Source of the DNA: Parelaphostrongylus tenuis
Lineage: Eukaryota; Nematoda; Chromadorea; Rhabditida; Metastrongylidae
Assembly (NCBI GenBank): GCA_019055375.1
Contig: JAHQIW010001246.1
Coordinates: 62,001-126,000, forward strand
Direction of reading: 5' to 3'
Length of the DNA: 64,000 nucleotides
Both the position numbers and the translations under genes were made by a program. Of this stretch, positions 34,201 through 44,989 are shown piece after piece. The first letter of the stretch is position 1, and each line of letters opens with the position of its first letter. The notes under the pieces were generated by a model. That model did no database searches, was not told the origin of the DNA, and saw only the letters and a list, made by a program, of their open reading frames with translations.

Positions 34201-35932
34201 GCAGCGTTATTACGTCGTCGAATTTGGCGGAGAACATTTAATTTTGGTCTGCCTCTTTCGCCTAAATCTTCCACCCCGCATGCATTACATGTTAGTAAAT
34301 AAATTGTTCCCGATCTCATACAATCCCCCTCTTTTCCGTTAAGGCAGATCATACAGTTTTTGGTGTTGCACAATCGACATAAAGTCTATTGCGGATCAGC
34401 TGATGGCGTAGAGTGGGAGATGGGGCTTCCAATAAGTACCACGGAACTTTCAAGACCGCATCTTTTTAAGCACGTTTTAACCGCGCTACTAATTTCGTTT
34501 GATATAAATGGTAATTTGAAGGGGACTCTATTCGTGCAGAGTATTACTCTTTTAGGACCTAATTCCAATTTTTGAATATTCCCTAGTGGCAAATGTTATG
34601 TAGCCTTTGGAAAAGGCGATTTTTCGTGCCAAGTCTAATGATTCGTTCCTTTCCTCTTCTCCTGTGCACACACTTTTAGCCATTCGAAACATGTTTTTAA
34701 TTAGCTATTTTTTCATGTGTGAAGGATGAGAAGAAAGGTATTGACCAAAATGTTTTTGTTACTTGGTTTTCGATACCATTTTGTACTATAGCCACTATCC
34801 AAAAGCTTTACTTGGGTGTTTAAGAATGGAAGCCAGCCCCCGTTTGGACGTTCTCGCGTAAATTTTATATGCTCTGACTGTCCTTTCAAGACTTCAAAAC
34901 ATTTGTTTATTTCCTCTTGTGTGGAACGGACAATGAAACAATCATCTATATACCGGCAGTAGAGCAATGGGCGGTGAACGAGAACTGGAGCTTCCACCTT
35001 ATACATAAATGGCAAGACCAGGTGCTAAGCGTTGACCCATTGCTAGCCCCCTGAGTTGTGTGAAGTATTTTCCCGGCCACCGAAAGATTGAACAACTAAG
35101 AAATTGTTTTAGGAGGGTCATTAGTTGTTGAATTGTGAAGCCATACATGTTTACTTATTGTTCATTTTCAGTTAAAAGTTCGAAAATGGCTTGCATTGCA
35201 GTCATTTGGTACGTTTGTATAGAGTGAGGTAACATCAAATCACTCCATTACGTGCGAGTTGTTTGGTTTCGCGCAACGTAGGTGATTAGGAACATTTGGG
35301 TATTGGGTAGATGGGTTGGTACGAATTTGAGCACCTGAGTGAAAATAAGGTTTAGAAACCATCTTATTCTATCCGTAGGTCCGCCTATGCAACTGATGAT
35401 AGGCCTAACCTTGTACGTTGATGGATCGGTTGACACTAGATCATCAATAGATGTAAGCTTGTGTTTTTATGAGAAGGTATAGGACTGGACAAATAGGATT
35501 ATTGTTCTTGAGTTCAGAAATAACTGAAGTTTAAAAACCCGCTGCACTTGCCGTGTTGACCCATTGTTTGTTTAGATTTTTACACTGGAGTTTATATTCC
35601 TTCTTAGAGGATGAGCGATAGAGGGAGACATCTTGAAGATGTTTCTCTGTTATTTCGACATCCAGCTAATTTGGAATTACTGCAAATTCCCCACCTTTAT
35701 CACTTACGGATAGACGGATAGTTTTTGATCTTACGAGCTCCTTGATTTGGAACAAATCTTGTTTTTGTTTGTGTGTTGTGAATTGTTGCAATATGTACCA
35801 GCAAGATATGCTCGACTTGTTAAGGACGTATTGTCATTAAGAGAAAAAATTGTCTTAATGCGACAAAAGGTTTACTTTCTTCACCGCTGCTTGAAATACA
35901 AACTTATTCCCAATTTTATATATTTGTTTTGA
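34201..35932 (-). pseudogene. Penelope-like element, RT plus start of GIY-YIG, copy 1
   Basis: Minus-strand frames in order: SDKGGEFAVIPN near 35,680; STYKVRPIISCIGGPTDRI (35,420); FDVTSLYTNV (35,230, RT motif A with catalytic Asp); LRGLAMGQRLAP (35,050, motif B); RYIDDCFIV (34,955, motif C with the YxDD pair); IKFTRERP..GWLPFLN (34,870); then the Cys-rich linker and SGTIYLLTCNACG and a decayed GRP segment of the GIY-YIG endonuclease (34,330-34,215). Several stops and frameshifts. The 3' end stops inside the GIY-YIG part where SD3 homology begins (34,200). PLE proteins combine a telomerase-like RT with a GIY-YIG nuclease and copy RNA at nicked DNA. Missing: C-terminus and ribozyme tail. Confidence 0.85.
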
Positions 35933-36990
35933 AGTCCTAAACGGACAGTCAAAGCATATAAAATTTACGCGAGGAAGTCCAAACGGGAGCTGGCTTCCAT
36001 TCTTAAACATCCAAGTAAAGCTTTTGGATGGTGGCTATAGTACAAAATGGTATCGACCAAGTAACAAAAACATTTTCGCCAATCACCTTTCCTCTCATCC
36101 TTCTCCCATGAAAAAATCGCTGATTAAAAACATGTTTCGAACGGCTAAAGTGTGTGCACAGGAGAAGAGGAAAGGAACGAATCATTAGACTTGGCACGAA
36201 AAATCGCCATTTCCAACTGCTACATAACATTTGCCACTAGGGAGTACTCAAAAAGTGGAATTAGGTCCCAAAAGAGCAATACTCCGCACCTGAATAGAAT
36301 TCCCTTCAAATTGCCATTTATATCAAACAAAATTAGTAGCGCGGTTAAAAGGTGCCTAAAAAGATGCGGTCTTGAAAATTCCGTGGTAGTTATCGAAACC
36401 CCACCTCCCACCCTACGCCATCAGCTGATCCGCAATAGACTCTATGATCGATTATGCAACACCAACAACTGTATAATCTGCCCTAACAGAAGAGAGGGGG
36501 ATTGTATAAGATCGGGCACAATTTATTTACTAACATGTAAAACATGCGGGGAAGATTATATAGGCGAAACGGGTAGACCACTTTTCATCCGCATAAAAGA
36601 ACATCTAGACAGTAAATCTAAAATAGATAAAACCAAACTTTTAGGTTTACATAGGGCAAAAAACACAACAACAAGGATTTTGATGTGACTGTCACAATCC
36701 TGGCGCAGGAATCAAAAACATTCACGCGCACAACTCTTGAGGTATTTTGGATAAGCGCCAAAAACCCGAAATGAACCGGAATGAAGAATGTGTCACCATC
36801 ACACGGGATCTCGCGCACTTCCTTCGTTTTATCTTCTAACCTGACCTGGGCAGCATATAAATAAGACCATCCGAATCATTCAAATAGTCTAATACTACAT
36901 ACGCCCAGGCTCTGAAGAAGGCGGGTCGCCAAAACGTCAACCGAATTCCTACGCCTACTTTACCAACCTCGCGCCAGCTAATCAAGATAA
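35933..36990 (+). pseudogene. Penelope-like element 3' half, copy 2, head to head with copy 1
   Basis: Starts inside the RT C-terminal region (the stretch equivalent to 34,890 of copy 1) and runs to the 3' end. The frame 36,152-36,688 carries a Cys cluster (CNTNNCIICP...C), then GTIYLLTCKTCGEDYIGETG with RPLFIRIKEH, the GIY-YIG nuclease core. A frameshift near 36,675 separates the remaining C-terminus (VTILAQESKTFTRTTLEVFW, then NPKMNRNEEC) that ends at a TAA near 36,838. The tail includes a hammerhead motif and ends around 36,990. No complete RT. Copies 1 and 2 differ clearly, so they are separate insertions or old inverted copies. Confidence 0.85.
36908..36942 (+). ncRNA. Hammerhead motif of the PLE tail, G12 mutated
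   Basis: CTGAAGA at 36,912-36,918 and stem II GGCG/CGCC are kept, but the core reads AAAA instead of GAAA (G12 to A at 36,931) and stem I loses a pair (AACC for AGCC). G12 is the general base of hammerhead cleavage, so this copy should be inactive, in contrast to 14,562. Confidence 0.6.
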
Positions 36991-37921
36991 GTTTTTTTGA
37001 AAAAAGAATTTCACTGTGTGTATTTGATGCTCACATAACTACTGCATGCTGAAATTGAGGACCATTTTTTACGACCATTCGCGGTTTAAAGCTTTTCGCT
37101 AATACTACGATTTACAGATATCTCATTCAAATGATATCTTTTCAAGGTGAAATCAACCGATCTGTTCAAAATTGCAAACATGGACACAAATCAGGAGTAG
37201 CATCTGGCAAAGCTGTTCTCAAAACTATTGTTGTGCGGCAACACCCGCTCACTCGTTTTACAATTGACATTGCAAAGTGAAACAGTCTTTGATAGGAAAC
37301 CTACCTTACCCACAATCTCATCAAACCTCGCCAGCCAACTAACACCTGTCCAGGTCCCTAAATAACTACTGGTTGTCGCGATAACTAAGAAATGGGGGAT
37401 CTTGTCGCCACATCGTATACCTCAGAAGGCATTCCAAAGGTTTACGCTTCCTTCACGACCACAAGTGGAAGGCCATACACCCTGAGTACCTTTAGATACT
37501 GGGTCATTACCGACGACATTTGCGTTCGAGAATCGACCGCTGCAATGATGCAGCGTATCACGCGCAGGTCGCCAAGTCTTTTCTCTCGCTGATCCAAGGC
37601 ATCGACTGTTTTCAAAACCTCGCATTTCGCCCCCTCCCTTGCTGCAGTGCAGGACTTAATGAGGGACGTGGGCCAGTGACGTGGAGGGCAAGACCTCCAA
37701 AGCACACGTGTATGGCTCTGGCATACAAACTTCGGGTAATGCTTTGAACATTATTGAATATTATTTTCTCTCGTTGTGAGATAAAACGAGAAGACGCGGT
37801 TGATTCAAAACGTTGTCGTCACCGATGTTTAGTCTTACGTCCTTCCATAGATAGTCATTTCGATCTCTGATGGGTGTATGTAGAAGTGCTGTAATAATAA
37901 TTGACTATATCAATGTATCAG

Positions 37922-38287
37922 AGCGCGTGGCGCAGTGGTTAGAGGTCCTCCGCGTCTCACGGTCAATTGTATAATTCAATTATCACGGCACATGCATTTT
38001 TAATAATTTTTTTTAAAAGGTCAATGGTTCGATGTCGCGCCCATGCTCACCAAGCCATACAGTGCACTGGTACCGGGCTGATCTTCAGATCTGTCTAGGA
38101 AGACTCGATTCAGCAGCATTTAGATCTAGCATCTAGAAGCAGTGCTGACTTGATACAGCGGAAGGCCACCGCGAGTCATTGTAAAGGTCAGAATACATTC
38201 AATCACTTCAAACGAAGTTAGAAATTATAGGCGAATGCATGGCACATCCCTCAGGGATTAATTAGCACCGAGAGCTTTTTGTCTTTT
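37922..38287 (+). repeat. tRNA-derived SINE, family C, copy 5, with inner insertion
   Basis: Head GAGCGCGTGGCGCAGTGG; flanked by a perfect 13-bp duplication ATCAATGTATCAG (37,909-37,921 and 38,288-38,300). About 60 bp of AT-rich sequence splits the tRNA-like head between the A and B boxes, with GGTCAAT at both sides of the inner insert. Confidence 0.8.
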
Positions 38288-38526
38288 CATCAATGTATCA
38301 GTATATTATATCAAATCCATACAAAACACATTATATTTGATGTTTTCAGATGAAAAATGGTTATGAGAGAGGCAAATCTAGCCAATATCGAGGTCACCAC
38401 TGGTCACCCTTTGATATTATCAACGAAAAATTCTCATGAGTCATGATGAAATGTTATCGAAAAGTAGAGGCGTTTGTTGAGTAAAATGAGATGGCAACTG
38501 ATGAAATAAGTGCGCTTTTCTACAAC

Positions 38527-39031
38527 GACCTCTAAATTTAATATATCATATCATTTGTTTCGAGTGCTTTCTTACGACCGTAGCTCAAATTTCTAATATG
38601 CTAAAGAATCATTTTTGAGCCACGCATGGCATGTGGTCTGTTGAAGATGGGTTGTCTTATAGGCACCGATACATTGAAATTTATTTAAATTATTATTAAA
38701 TTGAAATTTGAGCTGTGGTCTTGAGAAAACACTCGAGACGAATGGTATGATACATAAATATACTAGCCAAGAGCAATCGAGTGTACAACTTTTTGTGTTC
38801 GGTGATAATTTCACTGGACATAGAGTGTAAAACGTTCGTCGTCGCTAGCTCTTAGTGTAGGGACTGGAGAACCCACAGAGATTAGCAAAAGACGAGAAAG
38901 GGTAACTGCCTGACTGACGAGATCGCAGGATCGACACACGTGTATCGGGCTCGATGAGTCAGCCCATCTTTAACAGACCACATGACATGCGTGGCTCAAA
39001 TATGATTCTTTGGCATATTGAACTCTAAATT
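38527..39031 (+). mobile_element. Retrozyme-like element, copy beta, with TSD and empty site
   Basis: A 481-bp insert (38,539-39,019) flanked by GACCTCTAAATT (38,527-38,538) and GAACTCTAAATT (39,020-39,031). The paralogous locus 21,874-21,885 has one GAACTCTAAATT and no insert. The left 130 bp are an inverted monomer segment that starts within a few bases of the predicted ribozyme cleavage site (CCGATAC, reverse of GTATCGG) and crosses the monomer junction; the rest is forward and ends at the junction CATATTG. Monomer length from the cleavage site around the junction is about 315 nt. Non-coding. Confidence 0.85.
38908..38950 (+). ncRNA. Hammerhead ribozyme, type I, retrozyme beta
   Basis: Stem I GCCTGA/TCGGGC (6 bp with one G-U), CTGACGA at 38,914-38,920, stem II GATC-GCAG-GATC (4 bp), core G-A-C where GAA is expected (position 14 changed), stem III ACAC/GTGT without a loop (38,936-38,943), cleavage A at 38,944. 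Only one catalytic position deviates. Confidence 0.75.
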
Positions 39032-40355
39032 AGTAAGAGATACAAGTACAGATTTCATGTACGTCCTGAAGTGGTCTATTATAAAATTTCAAATGATAAG
39101 TTATTTTGGACTTATCGATCATAGCACCAACAGAGAAGAACTGTTGATTCAACAGTGATATTTTGAGATTTTTTACATCAGAAATTATCGCATAAGATTG
39201 ACGGGTATAAAAATAAAGAAGTGCACTCAATCTAAATTGCAGGACACTTCTAAGTGTTGAGACAAATGCGCTCGTATGAATTAACATGCTAGCTTGTCGC
39301 TCTGATAACTGGATTTTAGGCTAGGATGAATTCCATTTAGCGGAAATATCATTGTGTGACGGTTATGCAATCCAGGGTGTCATTAGTAGATCGTCGTCGT
39401 TCAACAAAGGTCGTTTTGAGCATCCGAACAGTAACACTCTTGCTCATAGTGGGACTAGCAGAATGCATTGGAGTTGACTATTGAGATCTGTAAATGTCAT
39501 CAGACGATTTAGTCAACGCGTTTTGTCACAGAAAACGAGTTCTGATTACTGGAGTCTCAGGCCAGGATAACGCGAAGTTTATGATCGCAGCCATTCCACG
39601 AGTATGATAGAGCAATCAACTACTGTCCGGAGCATTAGCAAATATTCAGGCGATACAAAAGCAAAAGCTAGCCATCCATGAAGCGCATCGCCGAATCGAA
39701 TGCGTTACGATGACTGGGTGGGGTGCACAGGGTGAAGGCACAGTGCCCGTGGAGACATTCACGTCGGTCGGGACGCGGCGAAGCAGAACTATAAAGACTC
39801 CGTCGTCGAAAACCTCACTGAAGCCAACCCACTATATTCCCGTCTACACTGCCCCGTCCTACCTCAAGCGAGTTTGTGTTCAGTGTATAATATGTGCAAT
39901 TTGTGTAGACCTCCCAATTACTCTTGCACATTGATATGCAACGAGACATGTTTCATTGGCAAAAAAAAAATACATGCATCGCATGCATGCGTACACAAAT
40001 ATAGCAGATTATGTAGACATGCTCCAGCGCGCAGCACATTACATCTAATGGTTTAATGGTTATTGTACGTTATCGACAGTGCCAAAAATAGATTTGTGTA
40101 CTCAACAAGAATTGCAAACTATCTGTGTGTGAGTGTGTCCAACAGACTCTCGTTGTGAAACAATCTCGTCCATAGAAAACACTTAACCATTTGTAATGTG
40201 GTACTTTTTTCTGATACCAGATTTACAACGATCTTAATCTGGTTGACATGTTCTCAAAGGAAATTCATTCTATCCGTATAACTTCCTTCAGACTATTAAC
40301 TCAAGAACGATCATCGAAAGCAATAATCCGAACTACAGGACTTTTGACTTGTAGA

Positions 40356-40399
40356 GCCCGATACATGTGTTTCAACCTTGACGGTCTTATCAGTTGGGA
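40356..40399 (-). ncRNA. Hammerhead motif, retrozyme gamma, reverse unit
   Basis: On the minus strand: CTGATAA (40,393-40,387; position 8 G changed to A), stem II GACC-GTCAA-GGTT, intact GAAA (40,373-40,370), stem III ACAC/ATGT with one mismatch, cleavage A at 40,362, stem I partly broken. Confidence 0.6.
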
Positions 40400-40737
40400 C
40401 GAACTCTTTTCGCCTTTGGCCAATCCTCTCGAGGCAGGCAGTACCCTATACTAAGAGTAGGCGACGGCGAACATTTTGCACTCTAAGTCCAGTGAAATTA
40501 TGTCTGAACAAGCAGTATAACATGACACTCGATTGCTCTTGGCTGGTATTGTTAATATATCATACCACTCGTTTCGAGTGTTTTCTCAAGAGCGCTCAAA
40601 TTTCAACATGCCAAACAATCATATTTTGTTCAGTGATAATTTCACTGGACTTGCAGTGCAAAATATTCGTCGTCGCCTACACTCAGTACAGGAGACGGAG
40701 CGCCCTGAGAGGAGTGGCTAAAGACGAAAAGAGTACC

Positions 40738-40781
40738 GCTCGACTGATGAGACCGTCAAGGTTGGAACACGTGTATCGGGC
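40738..40781 (+). ncRNA. Hammerhead ribozyme, type I, retrozyme gamma, forward unit
   Basis: Stem I GCTCGA/TCGGGC (6 bp, one G-U), CTGATGA at 40,744-40,750, stem II GACC-GTCAA-GGTT (4 bp, one G-U), core G-G-A where GAA is expected (position 13 changed), stem III ACAC/GTGT, cleavage A at 40,775. Together with beta and delta the family consensus is an intact GAAA core. Confidence 0.75.
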
Positions 40782-40959
40782 TCTATAAGTCAGCTCTTAT
40801 ATAACAGACCACATGCATGGCTCAAAAATGATTATCTGGCATATTGAAAGTTGAGTGTGGTTTTCGAAATACACTCGAAACGAAAGATTTGAAACTTAAG
40901 AACTATGTTCGCGTTTGAATTTCACACTTTTAACATTTAACGTTGAAAAAGTTGAGAGC

Positions 40960-41600
40960 TCGTCTATTTGAGATGTTCTTATGCTGTCACTGACAAAAAT
41001 AAGGATCCAAGAGGTGCTCAGCTGGTGAAATGGGTCACCAGAGTTCTATATTCAGGGTCGGGTTCCCGAACCTCAGTGAGCGACTGGGGGCGCTCTCACA
41101 CTATTATTGATCAACATCTGTCGTTACACCGGATACACTGGAATAGTGATACAAAAAATTGTTAGTGAGGTCATTGCCTGATCCACCGTGTAGCTCGATA
41201 GTGCTGTGCCCCATTATGCGTTACAACGGCGACATCCATTGCTCATTGAGGATTTTTGCAGCGCACCTGCAAAAAAATTAGATAAAAACATTTTATTCTG
41301 ATACTGCGAAAAACTCTCTACACCCTAACATGCTTTTCGTGCTTCCAGCGAATAACAGGCTCGACATAAATGAAGGCGAAGTGCGAGTATGGAACACATT
41401 TTTATTTTGAAAGTTACAGTGTCAAAAAAGGGTGTTTGAAAAGCCGGTGACGTCAAGCTGTAGCCAGAGGTTTAGGATTTTGATTATTTCCTGAAGCTCC
41501 TATAAAAAATTTCTGTCCAGTAAAAGAGATCGATTCAAAAATCTGTCGTCGCCTAAAATATAGATATCGATGTTCGAATAGGGCTGAAACATTGGAAGAA
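40960..41600 (+). repeat. Interspersed repeat family Q, copy 3 and its 5' extension
   Basis: 41,220-41,560 repeats the 25,250-25,560 patches (ATTGAGGATTTTT, AATGAAGGCGAA, AAAATCTGTCGTCGCC-like). The preceding 260 bp match the region before the 25,200 copy only weakly. Confidence 0.45.
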
Positions 41601-41759
41601 AATGTATCTTCATGACTAGCGAAGACTCACTTTAGTGGTAATTTTGTGCTTATGTAAGATGTTTTCTGCCACATTTCCCAGGCCTTGCGCACTTTCATCA
41701 ATTTCGTACCCAAACTCGTGCAGTCCATTATATTCACCAAGTCACTTCAATTTCACTTC

Positions 41760-42500
41760 CAATAGCTATTATGGTTATGATCATCGTCTGAAATTTACTG
41801 ATAGAGGATAAAGGATGGAAGGTTTGGCAATGATCAGTACCTGAGCGATGCAATATGCACTTGATTTTATCGGCACTGTAGAAGTAAGTGGATGTCTACC
41901 TACCCGAAGTACGAATTTCGGTGACCCTACACATGATGTTTCTGATTCGTACTACTTTCCTCGTAAGCAAGTTCCGTATCACGTTGGCAACCCCAGAGGT
42001 GGGAAGGCCTAATGAGCTTGATTGTGGGGTGAACCAATATTCGTGTATATCAAGACCCTCTAAGCACAGCACCAAAAGCGCCTCGGATTGTTGCGATACA
42101 GAATAGAACGAAAACAGTATGCGTAAGGTGTATAAAATGCTCGAAATGCTAACTATCCCTTGATTGAATGACATACGATGCCGTGTATAATTTGTCCAAA
42201 GGACTTGAATTGCAAAGAAAAATTTGGATAATGCATGGAAAGCTTACATTACAATAAAATCACATTGTCAAAGTTCTTCTTAGGGTGTGAATAAAAAATG
42301 GCCAAATTAATCGACTCGAGTTCATAGCACACATGCGAAGCATCATACACTGTTGGGTGAGTGTACTTGACGACAGATAGGCAAGAAAAATGCTGAAATA
42401 AAGTCCATTTGAATTAAGCACCCTTCAGGGCAACTACTATAATAAGGCTACACGTGAAATTTAAGCACCTAATTGTTGGATGTTTACTTAAAGCATTCGT
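41760..42500 (+). repeat. Truncated SD3 copy
   Basis: Shares with 17,840-18,560 and 33,420-33,960 the order GATCATCGTCTGAAATT-like, GATCAGTACCTGAG-like, GCACACATGCGAA-like and ATTAAGCACC patches. No gene supported. Confidence 0.5.
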
Positions 42501-42549
42501 CGTCAGCAAAGCACTGCATTGAAATCATCATTGATAGATTCTAAACTTT

Positions 42550-43690
42550 AGGATATGTCTTTAGAAAACGGCCATTATCGGTTTTTTTTGCAAAGCCAGT
42601 CGTCAGCGATTTGGTTACTTGACAACACCTTTCATTCAATAAGTCCAAAAGCGTCATTACCACCCACGGTGGTTTCAACTGGCAAATGGGTTTCTGCTAC
42701 TGTTTATGTATACTTCACCTTCTCTATACATTCGATGAACACTTAACATGTCAATTCTAATGCGAATCTTAGCCTGTTGACAATGTTCCCAAATTAGCAT
42801 GAAATAAAGTGATTAGATTGTATATATGTTTGGGACTGTTCTTTTAACTCTGGAGAGACGAGGCTCAGTTCACATGGGGCGCGGTCAAAGTCGAGCCTTA
42901 AGAGTGCTGGTTGCGCTTATTTTTCAAAAAAAAGACCATGTTTTTTATTGATTGTTTATGTTCCTGCTATGCACTGACACAAGCTCAACTTTTGCTTGAC
43001 CATTTATAATGTACTACTTTTCTCTCATGCTAGATTTACAAATAGATTCAGATCTAAACGGGTTGACATGCTCTTAAAGAAAATGAATTTGATCCGTCCT
43101 AATTTTCTTCAACCTATCAACTCCAAGAATGATCATCGAAAACGATGGTTCAAACTACAGGACTTCAGAAACTACTCGAGCTACTCAACAACTATATTGT
43201 AACACAACACTTGGTCACGCTTTTAACAATCCATATCAAAAGGTGTAGAACTCGTCTATCTAAGACCTTTTTATGCCGTTGCCAACAGAAGCAGAATCAA
43301 GGTGTTCCCAGTTGATAAACAGGATCACCAGCGTTCTATGTTCAGGGGGAGATTTAATGGGAGCCTTTCCACACTGCGAACTCACCACCGTTTTGTCGCC
43401 ACACCGGAAAATCCCGTAACGGCATTCCAAAAAGACTAGATCTGGGCACGACCACGAGTAAAGAGCCACCCATCCTAGTACCTTTTGAAACTGGATTATA
43501 ACCGAATCAGGCACCGTCGACCACCTACCCATGCCATCATGCATCGTATCCCGTGCGGGTGGGCAAGTCCATTCTCTTTCAGTCAGACGAAACGAGACCG
43601 CTACGCGTGTCTTCGGCATCATGACATCTCTTCCCATGAACAGCGCGTTTTAATCTCCGATATGTTGCTCATGTGAAAGTGTTGTTTAAT
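42550..43690 (+). repeat. Segmental duplication SD5, right copy
   Basis: Colinear with 19,440-20,450; carries module M at 43,395-43,580 with GTCGCCACACCGGAAAATCC. The 125-codon minus frame here is repeat-derived. Confidence 0.55.
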
Positions 43691-43799
43691 TACACTCAGG
43701 TAATTGGTCAGATTGTGAGAAAACGAATTGTCGATGAACACCGAGGTAGCTTTTGATCTCCGATCAATAATTATCAACGAGAAATTCTTATGAGTCGTG

Positions 43800-44960
43800 A
43801 TGAAATGCTGTCAAGGCTTGAAATCATTTGTTGAATAAATGGTGAATTTCAACTGATAATTGAGATTTCGTCCTCGGAGTGATGCGAGGACCGGCTCGAG
43901 CGAGCTGAGGTCAGAGCACGGCTTTGCACCTACTCATTGCACTTGCTTGTCTCGTTCTGAATTCTTAGAGAAAAAAGAGTTCGTTGTGTGTATTTGCTGC
44001 ATACATTACCGCTGTAAGCTGACCCAAGGCTTCTTTTTGCTTGATCATTTGCGATAAAGCTTTCCTCTGATTATAATAGTTGACAAAATCTTATCTGAAT
44101 GATATGCTTTCGAAGTAAGAAATCAACAAATCTCTTCAAAGACTTCAAACATGGGCACGAGCCACGAGTGTAGCATCTGTCAGAGCTCTCCTCAAAAACT
44201 AAGCTGTACGCTAACATTAAATCGCAATTATTATTGCAAAATGTGAAGTAATTTTCGCTAGAAAACCTTTCTCACCCTCTATTACATCAAACCACTCCAG
44301 GCAACTACCACTTGCCCAGGTGCCTAGGTAACTAATAGTATTCGAGATAGGTAAGAAGCAACGAACTCGTCGCCACACCTGATATCCCGAAATAACATTT
44401 CAGAAACTTGGTTTTGCGGCACAACCACAAGTTGAAGGCTACATATCCTTAGTAACTTTGAATACTGGGTAATAACCAACGACATTAACGTTCAGCCAAC
44501 TATCGAAGCGATGATGTAGCGTATCTCGCGCAAATTGGTGAATCGTTTCTCTCTTTGCCAGATGAAGCGACACGTCGAACCACGCTTCGCAGTTATTTCG
44601 ACACCGTTATCACTGATGTTTCGTGATGTTTCTTTCAATAGATAGTGCATTTCGATCTGTGTTGGGTACATGTACAAGTGCTACTGTAATATATTCACTA
44701 TATCAATGTAATGGTGTATCAAATCAAGTTTATACAAAACACATATTTAATGTTTTCAGATGAGAGCTGATTGTGAGAAAGCAAATCCTGAACATATAGG
44801 AGGTCGTCTTTGATTGCCCTCTGCTCTTTATCAACAAGAATCTCGTATGCATCGTGATGAAATGCTATAAAAGCATGGAGATGGTTATTACATGAATTGT
44901 AAATTGCAATGAGTGGAAGAATTTTTCTGAGATACAGCGGTTTCCAAAGTAATTTTACAA
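43800..44960 (+). repeat. Third SD4 copy, diverged
   Basis: Follows the SD4 order: TTCGTTGTGTGTATTTGCTGC-like patch, AATCAACAAATCTCTTC patch, module M (44,370-44,550), then CTATATCAATGTA without the SINE present in the other two copies. Confidence 0.55.
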
Positions 44961-44989
44961 TGTTTTTCTGAGTTTTTATGAGGTCTTCT

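Larger units (their letters stand above)
36990..40205 (+). repeat. Segmental duplication SD4, right copy
   Basis: Colinear with 20,550-23,235. Module M at 37,390-37,580 is the best preserved. Interrupted by SINE copy 5 and by the beta retrozyme. Confidence 0.65.
40340..40895. mobile_element. Retrozyme-like element, copy gamma (two facing units)
   Basis: A minus-oriented unit including its own hammerhead (about 40,345-40,600) faces a plus-oriented unit (about 40,610-40,895). The plus unit continues past the monomer end CATATTG into AAAGTTGAGTGTGG, the start of a second monomer, as expected for multimeric or circular templates. Edges are approximate; I could not define the target-site duplication. 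Confidence 0.7.

Noticed and set aside
34152..34373. Separate small cysteine-containing protein
   Set aside because: It is the decayed GIY-YIG linker of the minus-strand PLE read into flanking duplicated DNA.
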